In this document: piece by piece, positions 16,133-24,904 of the stretch
How the letters are laid out: every line of letters starts with the position of its first letter
Numbering within the stretch: the stretch's first letter is position 1
Assembly (NCBI GenBank): GCA_017415995.1
Contig: JAFQDN010000004.1
Coordinates: 1-64,000 of the forward strand
Source: Akkermansia sp.
GTDB lineage: Bacteria; Verrucomicrobiota; Verrucomicrobiia; Verrucomicrobiales; Akkermansiaceae
Reading direction: 5' to 3'
Length of the DNA stretch: 64,000 bases
The notes under the pieces: model-generated
Seen by the model: only the letters and a program-made list of their open reading frames with translations
Told to the model about the DNA's origin: nothing
Database searches by the model: none
Position numbers and translations under genes: made by a program

Positions 16133-17938
16133 GTGAGCGGAAAACAAAGACAGAAGATAGCAGACCTCTCAGAGCTGATTAAAGGCGGAAAACATCTGCC
16201 GGGTTGGCTGGTTCTTTGGGGAGAGAAACGACTGGGGCTGCATGCGCTGAATGTGGCACACGCTAAAATTGAAGACGAGTGGGATGAAGGCAGTCAAGAA
16301 AACTTCTTTAAATTAGCGTGCAAGCATCTTAACCTGCTCTACGATTTGGAAGGGGTTGAAAACATTCCCAAGGAAGGGCCGTGCATCATCGTCAGCAACC
16401 ACCCTCACGGCATGTCGGACGGAATCATGTTCGGCGACATTGCCATGAAGGCACGAGAAGATGTCCGCATCGTCGTCAACGAGTTTTTGCACTGCGTACG
16501 AGGCATGCGCCCCTACCAGATAACGGTGGACGTGTACGGAGGAGACTCTGCAAAACGAGCCAATATGAACGGCATGCGAGAGATTCTCAAATGGCTCAAG
16601 GGCGGGCACTGCTTACTGGTATTTCCCAGTGGTTCAGCGGCAACGTGGTCCTGGAAAGACGGGCGTGTTATTGATGACCCGTGGCAAACAAACATTGCCA
16701 CCATCGTCCGCAAAACAGGAGCCACGGTTGTACCGATGCACTTTTCCGGCCATAACGGACTGTTTTTCCAGACGCTTTCCGTCGTCGCAAAAGGAGCTCG
16801 CTCCAACTTTTTGGCACGCGAAATCATACGCGACGGCAAGACTCGGCATAAAGTCCGCATCGGTAAGCCCATACCGGCCTCCACACTCGCACTCTTGCCC
16901 ACGGATGATGCGCTCTCAGACTTCATGCGCCTCAACAGCATGATGCTGCGCTACCCGAGCCAAGCAACGGCAAACGCTGCTACAAGTCCGGAAGCCGAGA
17001 AAGAACCGATTGAGCTTAGCGTGGCACCGGAAATCCTGCAAGCGGAAATTGATGCACTGCCGGATGAATGCCTTTATGTGGAAAACACCCACGCCCACCT
17101 CAACGTATATGCAGCGGAGGCGGCACAGATACCACAACTGCTCCGAGAAATAGGAATCCGCCGAGAACACACCTTCCGCGCAGTCGGAGAAGGTACCGGA
17201 AAATCATTGGACTTGGACGAGTACGACCCCCACTATATTCACCTCATCATGTGGCACACAGAGGAGAAACAGTTGGTGGGGGCTTACCGCATCGGCCGCA
17301 CGGACAAAATTACTGACAGTTTGGGAATCAAGGGAATATACAACGCAGCATTCTTCAAGTTCAGTCCCAAACTGCAACAAACATTGCGCGAAGGGATTGA
17401 AATGGGCAGAGCCTTTATTTGTCCGGAATACCAAAGACTTACGGCATCTCTGGACACCCTTTGGATGGGCATCGGGCATTACTTGGCCAGGCACAAAGAA
17501 TACCGCTACATGTATGGCACAGTCAGCATATCCGGAGAGTACTCACCCGCCACGCGTTCGCTCATTCTCTCCTATCTGCAAGCCCACAACATGAATGAAA
17601 CCTTGGCAAAAGAAGTCAAGGCATATTTCCCGCCTAAAGCTCTTGGTTTAAACAGTGAAGACAAACGCTTACTCAAAACGGCGCTACCCGATTTACGCTT
17701 ACTTAATGGCATGGTAAGTGCATTGGAGAGTGACGGAAAAGGCATACCGGTGCTGCTGCGACAATACCTGCGACTCGGAGGGGAGATGATTTCCTTCGGC
17801 ATCGATGAAGGCTTCGGAGGCACCTTGGACTGCTTGGTTGTGGTGGATTTGCAAAAGACACCGAAACGCATGCTACAGCGCTATTGCGGAAAAGACTACA
17901 CCCCACCGGGAATCGACGCCCAACCAAGTCTCAGCTGA
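16133..17938 (+). CDS. Two-domain acyltransferase, OlsF-like (PlsC-type plus GNAT-type)
   Basis: This 601-residue protein starts at GTG 16133. The N-terminal half is a PlsC/LPLAT acyltransferase with SNHPHGMSDG (HX5D variant, near residue 88), FPSGSAATW and TVVPMHFSG. The C-terminal half (about 300-590) is an OlsB-type GNAT domain with LVGAYRIG, EMGRAFICPEYQ, LWMGIGHYLARH, YGTVSISGEY and VDLQKTP. The same domain order occurs in the bifunctional enzyme OlsF, which makes ornithine lipids by N-acylating and then O-acylating ornithine. An aminolipid product is therefore the best guess; the amino acid used cannot be read from sequence. It is monocistronic, with its own promoter and terminator. Confidence 0.8.
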   Translation: MSGKQRQKIADLSELIKGGKHLPGWLVLWGEKRLGLHALNVAHAKIEDEWDEGSQENFFKLACKHLNLLYDLEGVENIPKEGPCIIVSNHPHGMSDGIMFGDIAMKAREDVRIVVNEFLHCVRGMRPYQITVDVYGGDSAKRANMNGMREILKWLKGGHCLLVFPSGSAATWSWKDGRVIDDPWQTNIATIVRKTGATVVPMHFSGHNGLFFQTLSVVAKGARSNFLAREIIRDGKTRHKVRIGKPIPASTLALLPTDDALSDFMRLNSMMLRYPSQATANAATSPEAEKEPIELSVAPEILQAEIDALPDECLYVENTHAHLNVYAAEAAQIPQLLREIGIRREHTFRAVGEGTGKSLDLDEYDPHYIHLIMWHTEEKQLVGAYRIGRTDKITDSLGIKGIYNAAFFKFSPKLQQTLREGIEMGRAFICPEYQRLTASLDTLWMGIGHYLARHKEYRYMYGTVSISGEYSPATRSLILSYLQAHNMNETLAKEVKAYFPPKALGLNSEDKRLLKTALPDLRLLNGMVSALESDGKGIPVLLRQYLRLGGEMISFGIDEGFGGTLDCLVVVDLQKTPKRMLQRYCGKDYTPPGIDAQPSLS

Positions 17939-17956
17939 CCGGAAAAGAAGAAAAAC

Positions 17957-18000
17957 AAGCGCATCATAGCAGAAAAGACCCTCAAATGATGCGCTTTTTT
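17957..18000 (+). terminator. Intrinsic terminator after the OlsF-like gene
   Basis: The stem AAGCGCATCAT (17957-17967) pairs with ATGATGCGCTT (17986-17996) and is followed by TTTT. It stops the upstream transcript just before the hemC promoter. Confidence 0.8.
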
Positions 18001-18001
18001 C

Positions 18002-18030
18002 TTGCAGATACCGCCCGGACAAGGTAGTAT
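18002..18030 (+). promoter_or_regulatory. Leaderless promoter of hemC (TTGCAG-17-TAGTAT)
   Basis: TTGCAG (18002-18007) and TAGTAT (18025-18030) have a 17 bp spacer. The ATG at 18038 follows after 7 nt. Confidence 0.5.
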
Positions 18031-18037
18031 AAAAGGC

Positions 18038-18973
18038 ATGAAAAATACGCTCAAAATCGGCACGCGTGGCAGTGAGCTGGCGCTCAAACAAACGGAGCTT
18101 ACCATCTCTGCACTTAAACAACACCATCCGGAGCTGGAAACGGAGGTTGTCATCATCCGCACAGACGGAGATGTACACACGGATATTCCGCTTTGCAAGG
18201 TAAACAAGACAGCAGGCACGCAGGATAAGGGTGTATTCGTTGCTGCGATTGAGCAAGCTCTCAGCCGGGGGGAAATAGACTGCGCCGTACACAGCCTCAA
18301 AGATGTGCCCGGGCAATTGGACGCGCAATTCGAACTGTCAGCCATTCTCCCGCGTGAGGAGATATGGGACACCCTCATTCTCAAACCCGGAGCAAAGCTG
18401 CACAGCCTCACCATCGGCACCAGCAGTGTACGCAGAGTGCAGCTGGTAAACAGCTATTGGAGTGGCACAGCCAAAACCGTTTCCATACGGGGCAACGTAC
18501 ACACGCGCCTGCGCAAACTGGTTGAGAGTCCGGATTTAGACGGCATTATTCTGGCACGTGCCGGGCTGAACCGCTTAGGCATAACCGGCAACAGCGTAGA
18601 GGTAGATGGCACCACCCTCAACATCGTGGACATGGGGCGAGATTCCTTCATGCCCGCGCTCTGCCAAGGTGCCATTGCCGTAGAAACCCGTAAAGGAGAC
18701 ACGGCCACCCAAGACTTGATTAAGCTCATAAATGATAGAGAAAGCGAGCTTTGCGTGAGAGCCGAACGGGCATTTTTAGCTATGCTGCAAGCAGATTGTT
18801 CCGTTCCCGTGGCAGGCTACGCCGCCATTAACGGAGACTTCATGATGTTCCGAGCCATCTATTTTACCCCCAACGGCATGCCGATTCGCATTACCCACCG
18901 AGGAGAAACAGAATCACCGGAACAGGTGGCTGCAGACGCATTCCTCAAGCTCCAAACGGTACTACAAGGCTGA
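18038..18973 (+). CDS. hemC: Porphobilinogen deaminase (hydroxymethylbilane synthase)
   Basis: This 311-residue enzyme polymerises four porphobilinogens into hydroxymethylbilane for haem and related tetrapyrroles. Signatures are KIGTRGSELALKQ, RTDGD, FVAAIEQAL, DCAVHSLKDVP, TSSVRR, SIRGNVHTRLRKL and the cofactor-cysteine region ADCSVPVAGYA. The ATG at 18038 fits both the family N-terminus and the promoter; the longer frame from 18002 would contain the promoter. Haem supply is consistent with the c-type cytochromes encoded elsewhere in the window. Confidence 0.96.
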   Translation: MKNTLKIGTRGSELALKQTELTISALKQHHPELETEVVIIRTDGDVHTDIPLCKVNKTAGTQDKGVFVAAIEQALSRGEIDCAVHSLKDVPGQLDAQFELSAILPREEIWDTLILKPGAKLHSLTIGTSSVRRVQLVNSYWSGTAKTVSIRGNVHTRLRKLVESPDLDGIILARAGLNRLGITGNSVEVDGTTLNIVDMGRDSFMPALCQGAIAVETRKGDTATQDLIKLINDRESELCVRAERAFLAMLQADCSVPVAGYAAINGDFMMFRAIYFTPNGMPIRITHRGETESPEQVAADAFLKLQTVLQG

Positions 18974-19010
18974 CTCCATAAGATTTTTTACACAAACACT
19001 GCGTTTTTAC

Positions 19011-19042
19011 TTGAAAGGAAGTCACAAAAAAAGTAGTATAAT
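19011..19042 (+). promoter_or_regulatory. Promoter candidate of the STAS-DUF2851 pair
   Basis: A perfect TATAAT at 19037-19042 lies 15 nt before the ATG at 19058. The best -35 (TTGAAA, 19011-19016) is 20 bp away, which is longer than usual, so the -35 is uncertain. Confidence 0.4.
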
Positions 19043-19057
19043 ACAAAATTCAGGTAT

Positions 19058-19609
19058 ATGACTACGACCAATCTTACGCACCACCACTTTGAGAATTTCT
19101 TATGGATTCGATGTTCCGGCAGAGGCAGCTTTGTAAACAGCCCGGCTCTCAAAACAATTGCGGATAAGTATCTGGAGAGCAACTGTGGCACCATCGTCAT
19201 CGACTTAGAGATATGCCCCGGAGTAGACTCCACGTTCATGGGAACACTCGCCGGATTAGCTCGCAAAGCCATGGCCGTCGGCAGCACGCTACAGGTAGCC
19301 TCCCCCACGCAGAGAACCCGCGCAGCAATGGAAAGCTTGGGGCTGGACATGATTATTGACCTAGACCCTGCAGACGCCCCTTGGCAGGCAAAATTAGATG
19401 AAATACGGGCCACACTGGCACAAGCCCATGCACCAAGCAATGAGGGAACGGTGGAAGACCTTTCGGAGGTAGAGCGCACACGCCATGTTCTGGAAGCCCA
19501 TAACACCCTGCGCTCCATGAACAAAAAAAATGATGAAACATTCGGCTACGTCTGCGAAACGCTGGAAGAGGATTTGCAGAGACATGAATCCGAAGAAAAC
19601 AACAAGTAA
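19058..19609 (+). CDS. STAS-domain protein (anti-sigma-factor antagonist-like)
   Basis: This 183-residue protein has a STAS fold in residues 1-110: IRCSGRGSFVNSPALK, IVIDLEICPGVDSTFMGTLAGLARKA (in part), then LQVASPTQRTRAAMESLGLD. The Ser of VDSTFMG is at the position phosphorylated in SpoIIAA-type antagonists. An acidic helical C-terminal tail of about 70 residues is extra. Its partners (anti-sigma kinase or phosphatase) are not nearby. The stop abuts the ATG of the DUF2851 gene, so they form an operon. Confidence 0.83.
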   Translation: MTTTNLTHHHFENFLWIRCSGRGSFVNSPALKTIADKYLESNCGTIVIDLEICPGVDSTFMGTLAGLARKAMAVGSTLQVASPTQRTRAAMESLGLDMIIDLDPADAPWQAKLDEIRATLAQAHAPSNEGTVEDLSEVERTRHVLEAHNTLRSMNKKNDETFGYVCETLEEDLQRHESEENNK

Positions 19610-21007
19610 ATGACCATCGACTGCCAGCGTGGAGCAGAAGCATACACAAGCCTACACCGCGCTGTGCTGCATGGGTGCGGTGACTGCTTGGCCGGAGATA
19701 ACGCGGCAGACATTCCTCTGAAGCTAAACGAGATTGAGGTTCAGAGCCTTTGGATGGCCGGACTGCTCGGGCATGAGGGAGAGACCGCACGCCACGGGCA
19801 TGTGCGCATTCTCGACGTCGGCGAATGGAACCGCAGCGTCGGACCGGATTTTCAGCGTGCCGAAATAGAAATTGACGGCGTGCGCATGCGTGGTGATATT
19901 GAGCTGGACCCCAAAGCACAGGATTGGGAACACCACGGACACGGAGCAAACCCGTCCTATAACGGCGTCATCCTCCATGTTGTATTATCGGACGTCCCCG
20001 AGGGATGGTACACACGAGATTCCGGGCACCGAGACATACCCATTCTGCACATCCGAAAAGAGGTTCTGCAAGAAGCAATCGGCGCCTCACCGAGCATACA
20101 GGCAGAAAAGACAGAGCTGTGCCGAGAACCCCTTGCCGCCATGCAAATGGAAGAGCTCACCCGCTTGCTCCAAGCGGCTGCAGCATACAGAATCACAAAC
20201 AAACGCCGCATATTCCGTAAAAAAGCAGCCAATCTGGGTATTCGGCAAGCTTGGTATGAGGCGCTGGCAGAAACGCTGGGCTACAAGGTAAACAAACAGG
20301 CTATGCAAATACTGGCGCGCCGAGCCCCTATCAGAGAATTAGGAGGTAATGCGGAGAGCATTCTCTTCGGCACGGCCGGATTTTTGGTTCCGGTGCTGCC
20401 GGAACAGGCAAACACCGAGGCCCGCAGCTACCACCGCAATGTTTGGGATGCTTGGTGGGCGGTACGCTCGCGGTATGAGCTGGAGCCCCCGCGAGCCATC
20501 AACTGGCAATACGCTCCGTTACGCCCCGGCAACCATCCGCACCGCAGAGTGGCAGCCTTAGCGGTATCAGCAAAGCACTGGAAAAATATAGAGTCCCTGC
20601 TCTCCGCAGCATGCGCTGAAAGACTGCTCAAAACACTCACCTCGCTGAGCCATCCATATTGGAGCCACCACTGCACGTTGCCGTCCGCCCCGCTCGGCAA
20701 CAAAATGGCACTCATCGGGGAATCCCGAGCCAAGGATTTTCTCATTAACCACGTATATGTGCAGGATGACACTCCTTCAGCTTGGCACACCTACCTGAGT
20801 ATCAAGAGCAAAGACATCCCCTCAGCCGTTCGGAAAACAGCCATGCACCTCTTCGGCTCAAGAGAAGATATTGCACCGTTGCTGAACCGAGCCTACGTAC
20901 AACAGGCACTTTTGCAAATAGACGCGGATTTTTGCGCACAATCCCCTTGCCGAGAATGCCTGTTCCCCGCACAACTTTGCCAAGGGCTGAAAGGGCACCT
21001 TAACTGA
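19610..21007 (+). CDS. DUF2851 family protein
   Basis: This 465-residue protein matches DUF2851 (PF11013), with LNEIEVQSLWMAGLL, ILDVGEWNRSVGPDFQRAEIEIDG, GDIELDPKAQDWEHHGHGANPSYNGVILHVVL (all in part), and a C-terminal CPCRECLFPAQLC-like Cys motif. The acidic and His residues of the first blocks resemble a metal-dependent nuclease core, but no activity is established for the family. The gene starts immediately after the STAS stop. Confidence 0.85.
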   Translation: MTIDCQRGAEAYTSLHRAVLHGCGDCLAGDNAADIPLKLNEIEVQSLWMAGLLGHEGETARHGHVRILDVGEWNRSVGPDFQRAEIEIDGVRMRGDIELDPKAQDWEHHGHGANPSYNGVILHVVLSDVPEGWYTRDSGHRDIPILHIRKEVLQEAIGASPSIQAEKTELCREPLAAMQMEELTRLLQAAAAYRITNKRRIFRKKAANLGIRQAWYEALAETLGYKVNKQAMQILARRAPIRELGGNAESILFGTAGFLVPVLPEQANTEARSYHRNVWDAWWAVRSRYELEPPRAINWQYAPLRPGNHPHRRVAALAVSAKHWKNIESLLSAACAERLLKTLTSLSHPYWSHHCTLPSAPLGNKMALIGESRAKDFLINHVYVQDDTPSAWHTYLSIKSKDIPSAVRKTAMHLFGSREDIAPLLNRAYVQQALLQIDADFCAQSPCRECLFPAQLCQGLKGHLN

Positions 21008-21013
21008 AGAGAC

Positions 21014-21817
21014 TCAGAGGATATTTTTAAGTGATTGCAGATAATCCGCAGTGTTTTTATACTGCAAGAAAGTGTTGAGGCGCTCATTTTCCAACAGAGA
21101 CACAAAACGCTCCTCTGCAACAAGCTTGCGCAGACCGGGGTCAGCAAACAGCTCCAAAAAACGCCCGGGATGAGGAATACCGGAGTTCTTCAACCTAGCT
21201 TCATAGAACTGCCTATACTCACGTTCTGAAAGAGTACAACCGTATGCCACAATGCAAGCCAAATTGCTCTGGGTAGGGGATTCCAGAGGGTCAATGGACT
21301 CTAACCAAGCAAGCCCATCCGTAGAACGAATAGAATTTTTGGCAACGGTAAACATGGGCATGGGAGGAGCCGGCTGCCCCTGCTGATGAGCCAAGGCCAA
21401 ATCATGGTAGTAATTGACTCTGGAAATAGTTCCGCGGTACGATATAGCAATGGTAGAAACCCACATCATAAGCACACACATGAGGGACGTGGTGATGATA
21501 CTGCAAGCTCCGGTTTTGCCGGAACGGAAGGAAAACAGCTGGGAGAACCAGCTCATGCCATGGAAAAATATGGCCAACACCAGCAACGCTAAAGTCCACG
21601 CCAAGGTCTGCACCATCCAAGGTGCGGGTGATGATGTAATGAATGCCAGCAGGGTAAACCCCTTACTCTGAACGAATATCCATACCCCGATGGCTGAGAT
21701 GACGGCAATCGCCAATAAAAGCATTTTGATGAGCCCCTTAATGGCAGAAAACACAATTACGGCAAGCAAAATAATGCCGACTATAACATAAATACTCATC
21801 TGGTAATCCGGTTCCAT
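21014..21817 (-). CDS. CvpA-like inner membrane protein
   Basis: This 267-residue protein has four predicted membrane helices in the first ~125 residues (IVGIILLAVIVFSAIKGLIKML, LLAIAVISAIGVWIFV, TLAWTLALLVLAIFF, SLMCVLMMWVSTIAI; in part), a layout like CvpA/colicin V production proteins. A cytoplasmic helical tail without recognised motifs follows. It begins 12 bp after the octahaem cytochrome gene and is the third gene of that operon. ATG at 21817 or 21799 could start it. The CvpA assignment rests on topology and the Gly-rich start and is tentative. Confidence 0.55.
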   Translation of the reverse strand: MEPDYQMSIYVIVGIILLAVIVFSAIKGLIKMLLLAIAVISAIGVWIFVQSKGFTLLAFITSSPAPWMVQTLAWTLALLVLAIFFHGMSWFSQLFSFRSGKTGACSIITTSLMCVLMMWVSTIAISYRGTISRVNYYHDLALAHQQGQPAPPMPMFTVAKNSIRSTDGLAWLESIDPLESPTQSNLACIVAYGCTLSEREYRQFYEARLKNSGIPHPGRFLELFADPGLRKLVAEERFVSLLENERLNTFLQYKNTADYLQSLKNIL

Positions 21818-21829
21818 GGCAATGACTTT

Positions 21830-23884
21830 CTATTTTTGACTATGAGTCTGCAAAAATTGTTCAAGTTGTAATTTATTTTTTTGGGCTCGTGCATGCGAGG
21901 GATCCAACTGCAAAGCTCGCTCAAAAGCGGCTAATGATTCCTCAAAGCGGCGCAGCTCTGCCAACACCAACCCAAGGCGGTAATGCACCTCGGCATTATC
22001 CGGCGCAACAGCAGCGCACGCCTGCATCTGAACCAGAGCATCCTCTATACGCCCCAGCTGAGCCAAAAACACGGCGTAATCGATGTAACCGACAATGCCG
22101 GAGGGGTCTAAGGTAATAGCGCGCTTGTAATAGCGCTCCGCCTCATCGAATCTGCCACGCGCAGTAGCTAACTCCGCAAGCAGCATGGCGCCGGTGGGCT
22201 GGTCGGATTGGTGCCGGGCTATCCCTTCCATCTCTTGCACCACAGATTGAGCTTGTGGCATGTGTACAAGATAATGCAAGTTCGGCCACGCAGCTGCTCT
22301 GCGTACGATTTTGACGGGATCCTGAACCATTGACAGGGCCTCCCTGCCCAGCACACGCGCAGCAGCTGCCCGCACCAACGCATCCGCGTCACGAGAAGCC
22401 ACACGCGCCGCCTGCATGACAGCCGGAGTGCGTGGCTGTTGCGCCAAAAGCTCCAAAATAGTGGCACGCCAAGCGGGCACAGGCTCATTGGCAAGCACCT
22501 GCAACAATTCATCCACATTGAAGCGTCCGTTAAGGGCATGATGCACAGCACGCGTACGGGGGCGGTACTCCGCATTCTTCTGCTTTGGGTATAACTTGCG
22601 CACCACCTCTGCAGCCCAGGCATGATCCTTGTCGGAATGGCAACGCAGACAAGTATTCGGCAGACCAAGCTCAGCACTCAACTCCGGATCCGGAGAGTTG
22701 AAAGAATGGTCGCGGCGGGGGTCGCGTGCCATATACGGACTTTCCGGCATGTGGCATTCCACACAACGAGCCCCGGCACTGCCCTCCGGGCACGGACTAT
22801 GCTCTGCGGGATTGATAATGGGAGTAGGCGTGCTGTGCACCATGGTGCCTGCTGCATGGCAACGCATACACAGGGAATTATCCTCCTGAGGCAGCTTCAG
22901 CTCAGCCGTGTGCGGGTTATGACAATCCAAACACGTAACCCCGGCAGCCCCCATACGGCTCAAGCGCAAACCGGTTTCACAATAATCCTCATCACGTTGC
23001 ATGCCATTCGCCCAAAACACACCGTTAATCACCGGAAGCTCCAGACGGAAGTGGTTGTCAAAGCGATTACCGACAACAAAGTTTTCATCCAATTCTTCAC
23101 GGCGGGCATGGCATGTAGCACAATTATCATGCATTTGTTGCTGAGTCAACGTGCGCTGCGCGGGCGCTACCATGCAACCATCTGCTGAAGGCGCGTCTGC
23201 CAACTTATGGCACTGAATACAGCTAACCCCCGGCTCCTTCCAAGCGGAGGCATACCGATTCGCAGTGGCATCATAATTTTTTCGGAAATGTGAGGTATGG
23301 CACCACGCACATTGAGAGTTCCAGTTCATTCCTCGCCCCAGCCAGTGTCCCCAATCTCCGGCTTGGCGAGCCGCTAAGCCCTCCGCGCTCAGGCGAGCAT
23401 CCCCCTCAAACATATCGAACCACTCGTGGCGCGTTACGTCCCATGCTGCACTGGGGGTATGATAACCACCGTCTTCCGCCGGCACCAAGTACTGTACCAG
23501 AGGTCGGCGTCCCAACACATACTGAGCCTCAAACGTACGCCCGCTCTGACTATCAAACAACAACAGCTTGCCCTCGCGATTGGCGGTGAATGTTATCTCG
23601 GAACCGTGAGCCTTGAGTTTTTGGCGATGGAAGGGCTCAAAATCAGACTCTGCTGAGAGTTCGCGCAGAGCCCACGCGTGGTCACTGCCGGCCCATTCTT
23701 CAAATTCCTTCACGTGGCAAGCACCACATTGCAAGGATACAGGAACAGCCTGCTGATTCCAGTGTGCACTTTGCCCGGAATACACGGCAGGCGCCGCCAC
23801 TGCGCCTCCGCCATCGCCATCCCGGCAGGAGACCAGCACCGACGCAGCCAACAAAGTCAACACTGGGAGCCACTTGATTCTCAC
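21830..23884 (-). CDS. Octahaem c-type cytochrome lipoprotein with TPR tail
   Basis: This 684-residue protein has a lipoprotein signal (LLAASVLVSC). It contains eight CXXCH haem motifs, in order CGACH, CAWCH, CIQCH, CATCH, CLDCH, CMRCH, CVECH and CLRCH (about residues 50-410). HEAT-like helices follow, then TPR repeats (FDEAERYYKRAITLDPSGIVGYIDYAVFLAQLG and FEESLAAFERALQLDPSHA, in part). The family resembles the multihaem/TPR cytochromes of Planctomycetes and Verrucomicrobia and is distantly like cytochrome c554 or nitrite-reductase-type proteins. Whether it is an enzyme or an electron carrier is unclear. The GTG start overlaps the channel gene stop (GTGA). Confidence 0.85.
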   Translation of the reverse strand: MRIKWLPVLTLLAASVLVSCRDGDGGGAVAAPAVYSGQSAHWNQQAVPVSLQCGACHVKEFEEWAGSDHAWALRELSAESDFEPFHRQKLKAHGSEITFTANREGKLLLFDSQSGRTFEAQYVLGRRPLVQYLVPAEDGGYHTPSAAWDVTRHEWFDMFEGDARLSAEGLAARQAGDWGHWLGRGMNWNSQCAWCHTSHFRKNYDATANRYASAWKEPGVSCIQCHKLADAPSADGCMVAPAQRTLTQQQMHDNCATCHARREELDENFVVGNRFDNHFRLELPVINGVFWANGMQRDEDYCETGLRLSRMGAAGVTCLDCHNPHTAELKLPQEDNSLCMRCHAAGTMVHSTPTPIINPAEHSPCPEGSAGARCVECHMPESPYMARDPRRDHSFNSPDPELSAELGLPNTCLRCHSDKDHAWAAEVVRKLYPKQKNAEYRPRTRAVHHALNGRFNVDELLQVLANEPVPAWRATILELLAQQPRTPAVMQAARVASRDADALVRAAAARVLGREALSMVQDPVKIVRRAAAWPNLHYLVHMPQAQSVVQEMEGIARHQSDQPTGAMLLAELATARGRFDEAERYYKRAITLDPSGIVGYIDYAVFLAQLGRIEDALVQMQACAAVAPDNAEVHYRLGLVLAELRRFEESLAAFERALQLDPSHARAQKNKLQLEQFLQTHSQK

Positions 23885-24723
23885 GCAGAGGTCTCGTTTT
23901 TGTCTTCCAACGTACGATTCCGCTGAGCGTCCATCACAATCTGATAGTTATTCAGAATAGCACCGACTACGAGATTCAGCAGCAAGAATGCCGAAATGAT
24001 AAACCACAGCACATGGTAAACCGTGATGACGGATTTGGAAGCCTTCACCATTCCGTAATCACTGGCTGTCATTAAATTATAACGCACATCCGTCCAGTCG
24101 TCACCCGTCATTACGCGGAACAGCGTAAACATGGATTCATGCAAGGAACCGAACGGCTCCGGGGAATTTGTCGGAGCATGTGGCGCTTCTGCCATGAATT
24201 GCTCGTATTTTACTCGCTCTGCAGGAGCAAGCTCATCCGGATTCGGCAACTTAAACAATGCCACACCCACTATTGCAAACAGGTACAGGAAAATCCCGAA
24301 AAACGCTACATTGTAAAACAACGCACTCAGCGATTTCACAAAAACAGTTACTATCAACTTAATTTCATTGCAAAAACGCAACAAGCGCAACACTCGGAAC
24401 ACGCGCAACACTCGCACGGCCATCACCATGGAGGCATTGGCAAACAACGTTTCCGGGACATAACCTACTAATACCAATGACAAATCAAACCAATTCCAGC
24501 CACTGGTGAAAAAGCTTTTGTTACTCTCCGCTGCAATGTAGCGTATTAAAATTTCCAAGGTAAAAATACCGAGAATTACCGTTTGAACAACAGATATTCC
24601 ACTGTTGCCACCATAGGTTTCAATACCTATCAAAACGGAGTTTGCAATGATGATGAGAGAGATCGCAAACTCAAATATCCTGTTCTTACAAACAGTATCA
24701 CAAACTTGTTTAATGGCTGTCAT
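23881..24723 (-). CDS. Voltage-gated cation channel (Ion_trans family), calcium-type filter
   Basis: This 280-residue protein has the six-helix single-domain architecture of bacterial Nav channels. The S4 segment AVRVLRVFRVLRLLRF has Arg at every third position. The pore contains LFRVMTGDDWTDVRYN, aligning with the NavAb pore LFQVMTLESWSMG, so the filter is TGDDWTD. After S6 (FLLLNLVVGAILNNY) comes a short cytoplasmic tail. An S5-P loop of about 45 residues (from LPNPDELAPAERV) is longer than in NavAb. ATG at 24723 is preferred; 24759 is also possible. The gene overlaps the octahaem cytochrome gene by 4 bp and leads that operon. Confidence 0.9.
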   Translation of the reverse strand: MTAIKQVCDTVCKNRIFEFAISLIIIANSVLIGIETYGGNSGISVVQTVILGIFTLEILIRYIAAESNKSFFTSGWNWFDLSLVLVGYVPETLFANASMVMAVRVLRVFRVLRLLRFCNEIKLIVTVFVKSLSALFYNVAFFGIFLYLFAIVGVALFKLPNPDELAPAERVKYEQFMAEAPHAPTNSPEPFGSLHESMFTLFRVMTGDDWTDVRYNLMTASDYGMVKASKSVITVYHVLWFIISAFLLLNLVVGAILNNYQIVMDAQRNRTLEDKNETSA

Positions 24724-24781
24724 AATTATAAAGGGGATAACGGAAGATAATCTAAACACTCATTATGAGATGTCTTGACAC

Positions 24782-24810
24782 TTTATAGCCCTATCACATG
24801 CAAATGTCAA
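24782..24810 (-). promoter_or_regulatory. Promoter of the channel-cytochrome operon (TTGACA-17-TATAAA)
   Basis: On the minus strand TTGACA (24805-24810) and TATAAA (24782-24787) have a 17 bp spacer, close to the sigma-70 consensus. The leader would be about 50 nt to ATG 24723, or about 15 nt to ATG 24759. Confidence 0.65.
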
Positions 24811-24846
24811 CCTTTTTCAACTGTAAATCAGCAAATGGGCGGAAGT

Positions 24847-24876
24847 AAAAACAGCCCGGAATATACGGGCTGTTTT
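24847..24876 (-). terminator. Intrinsic terminator of hisG-hisIE
   Basis: The stem ACAGCCCG (24851-24858) pairs with CGGGCTGT (24865/66-24872/73). It is flanked by A runs on the left and T runs on the right, so it works in both directions. It lies 30 bp beyond the hisIE stop on the minus strand. Confidence 0.75.
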
Positions 24877-24904
24877 CTGAAAACGGAATAATGACAAGGT
24901 TGTG

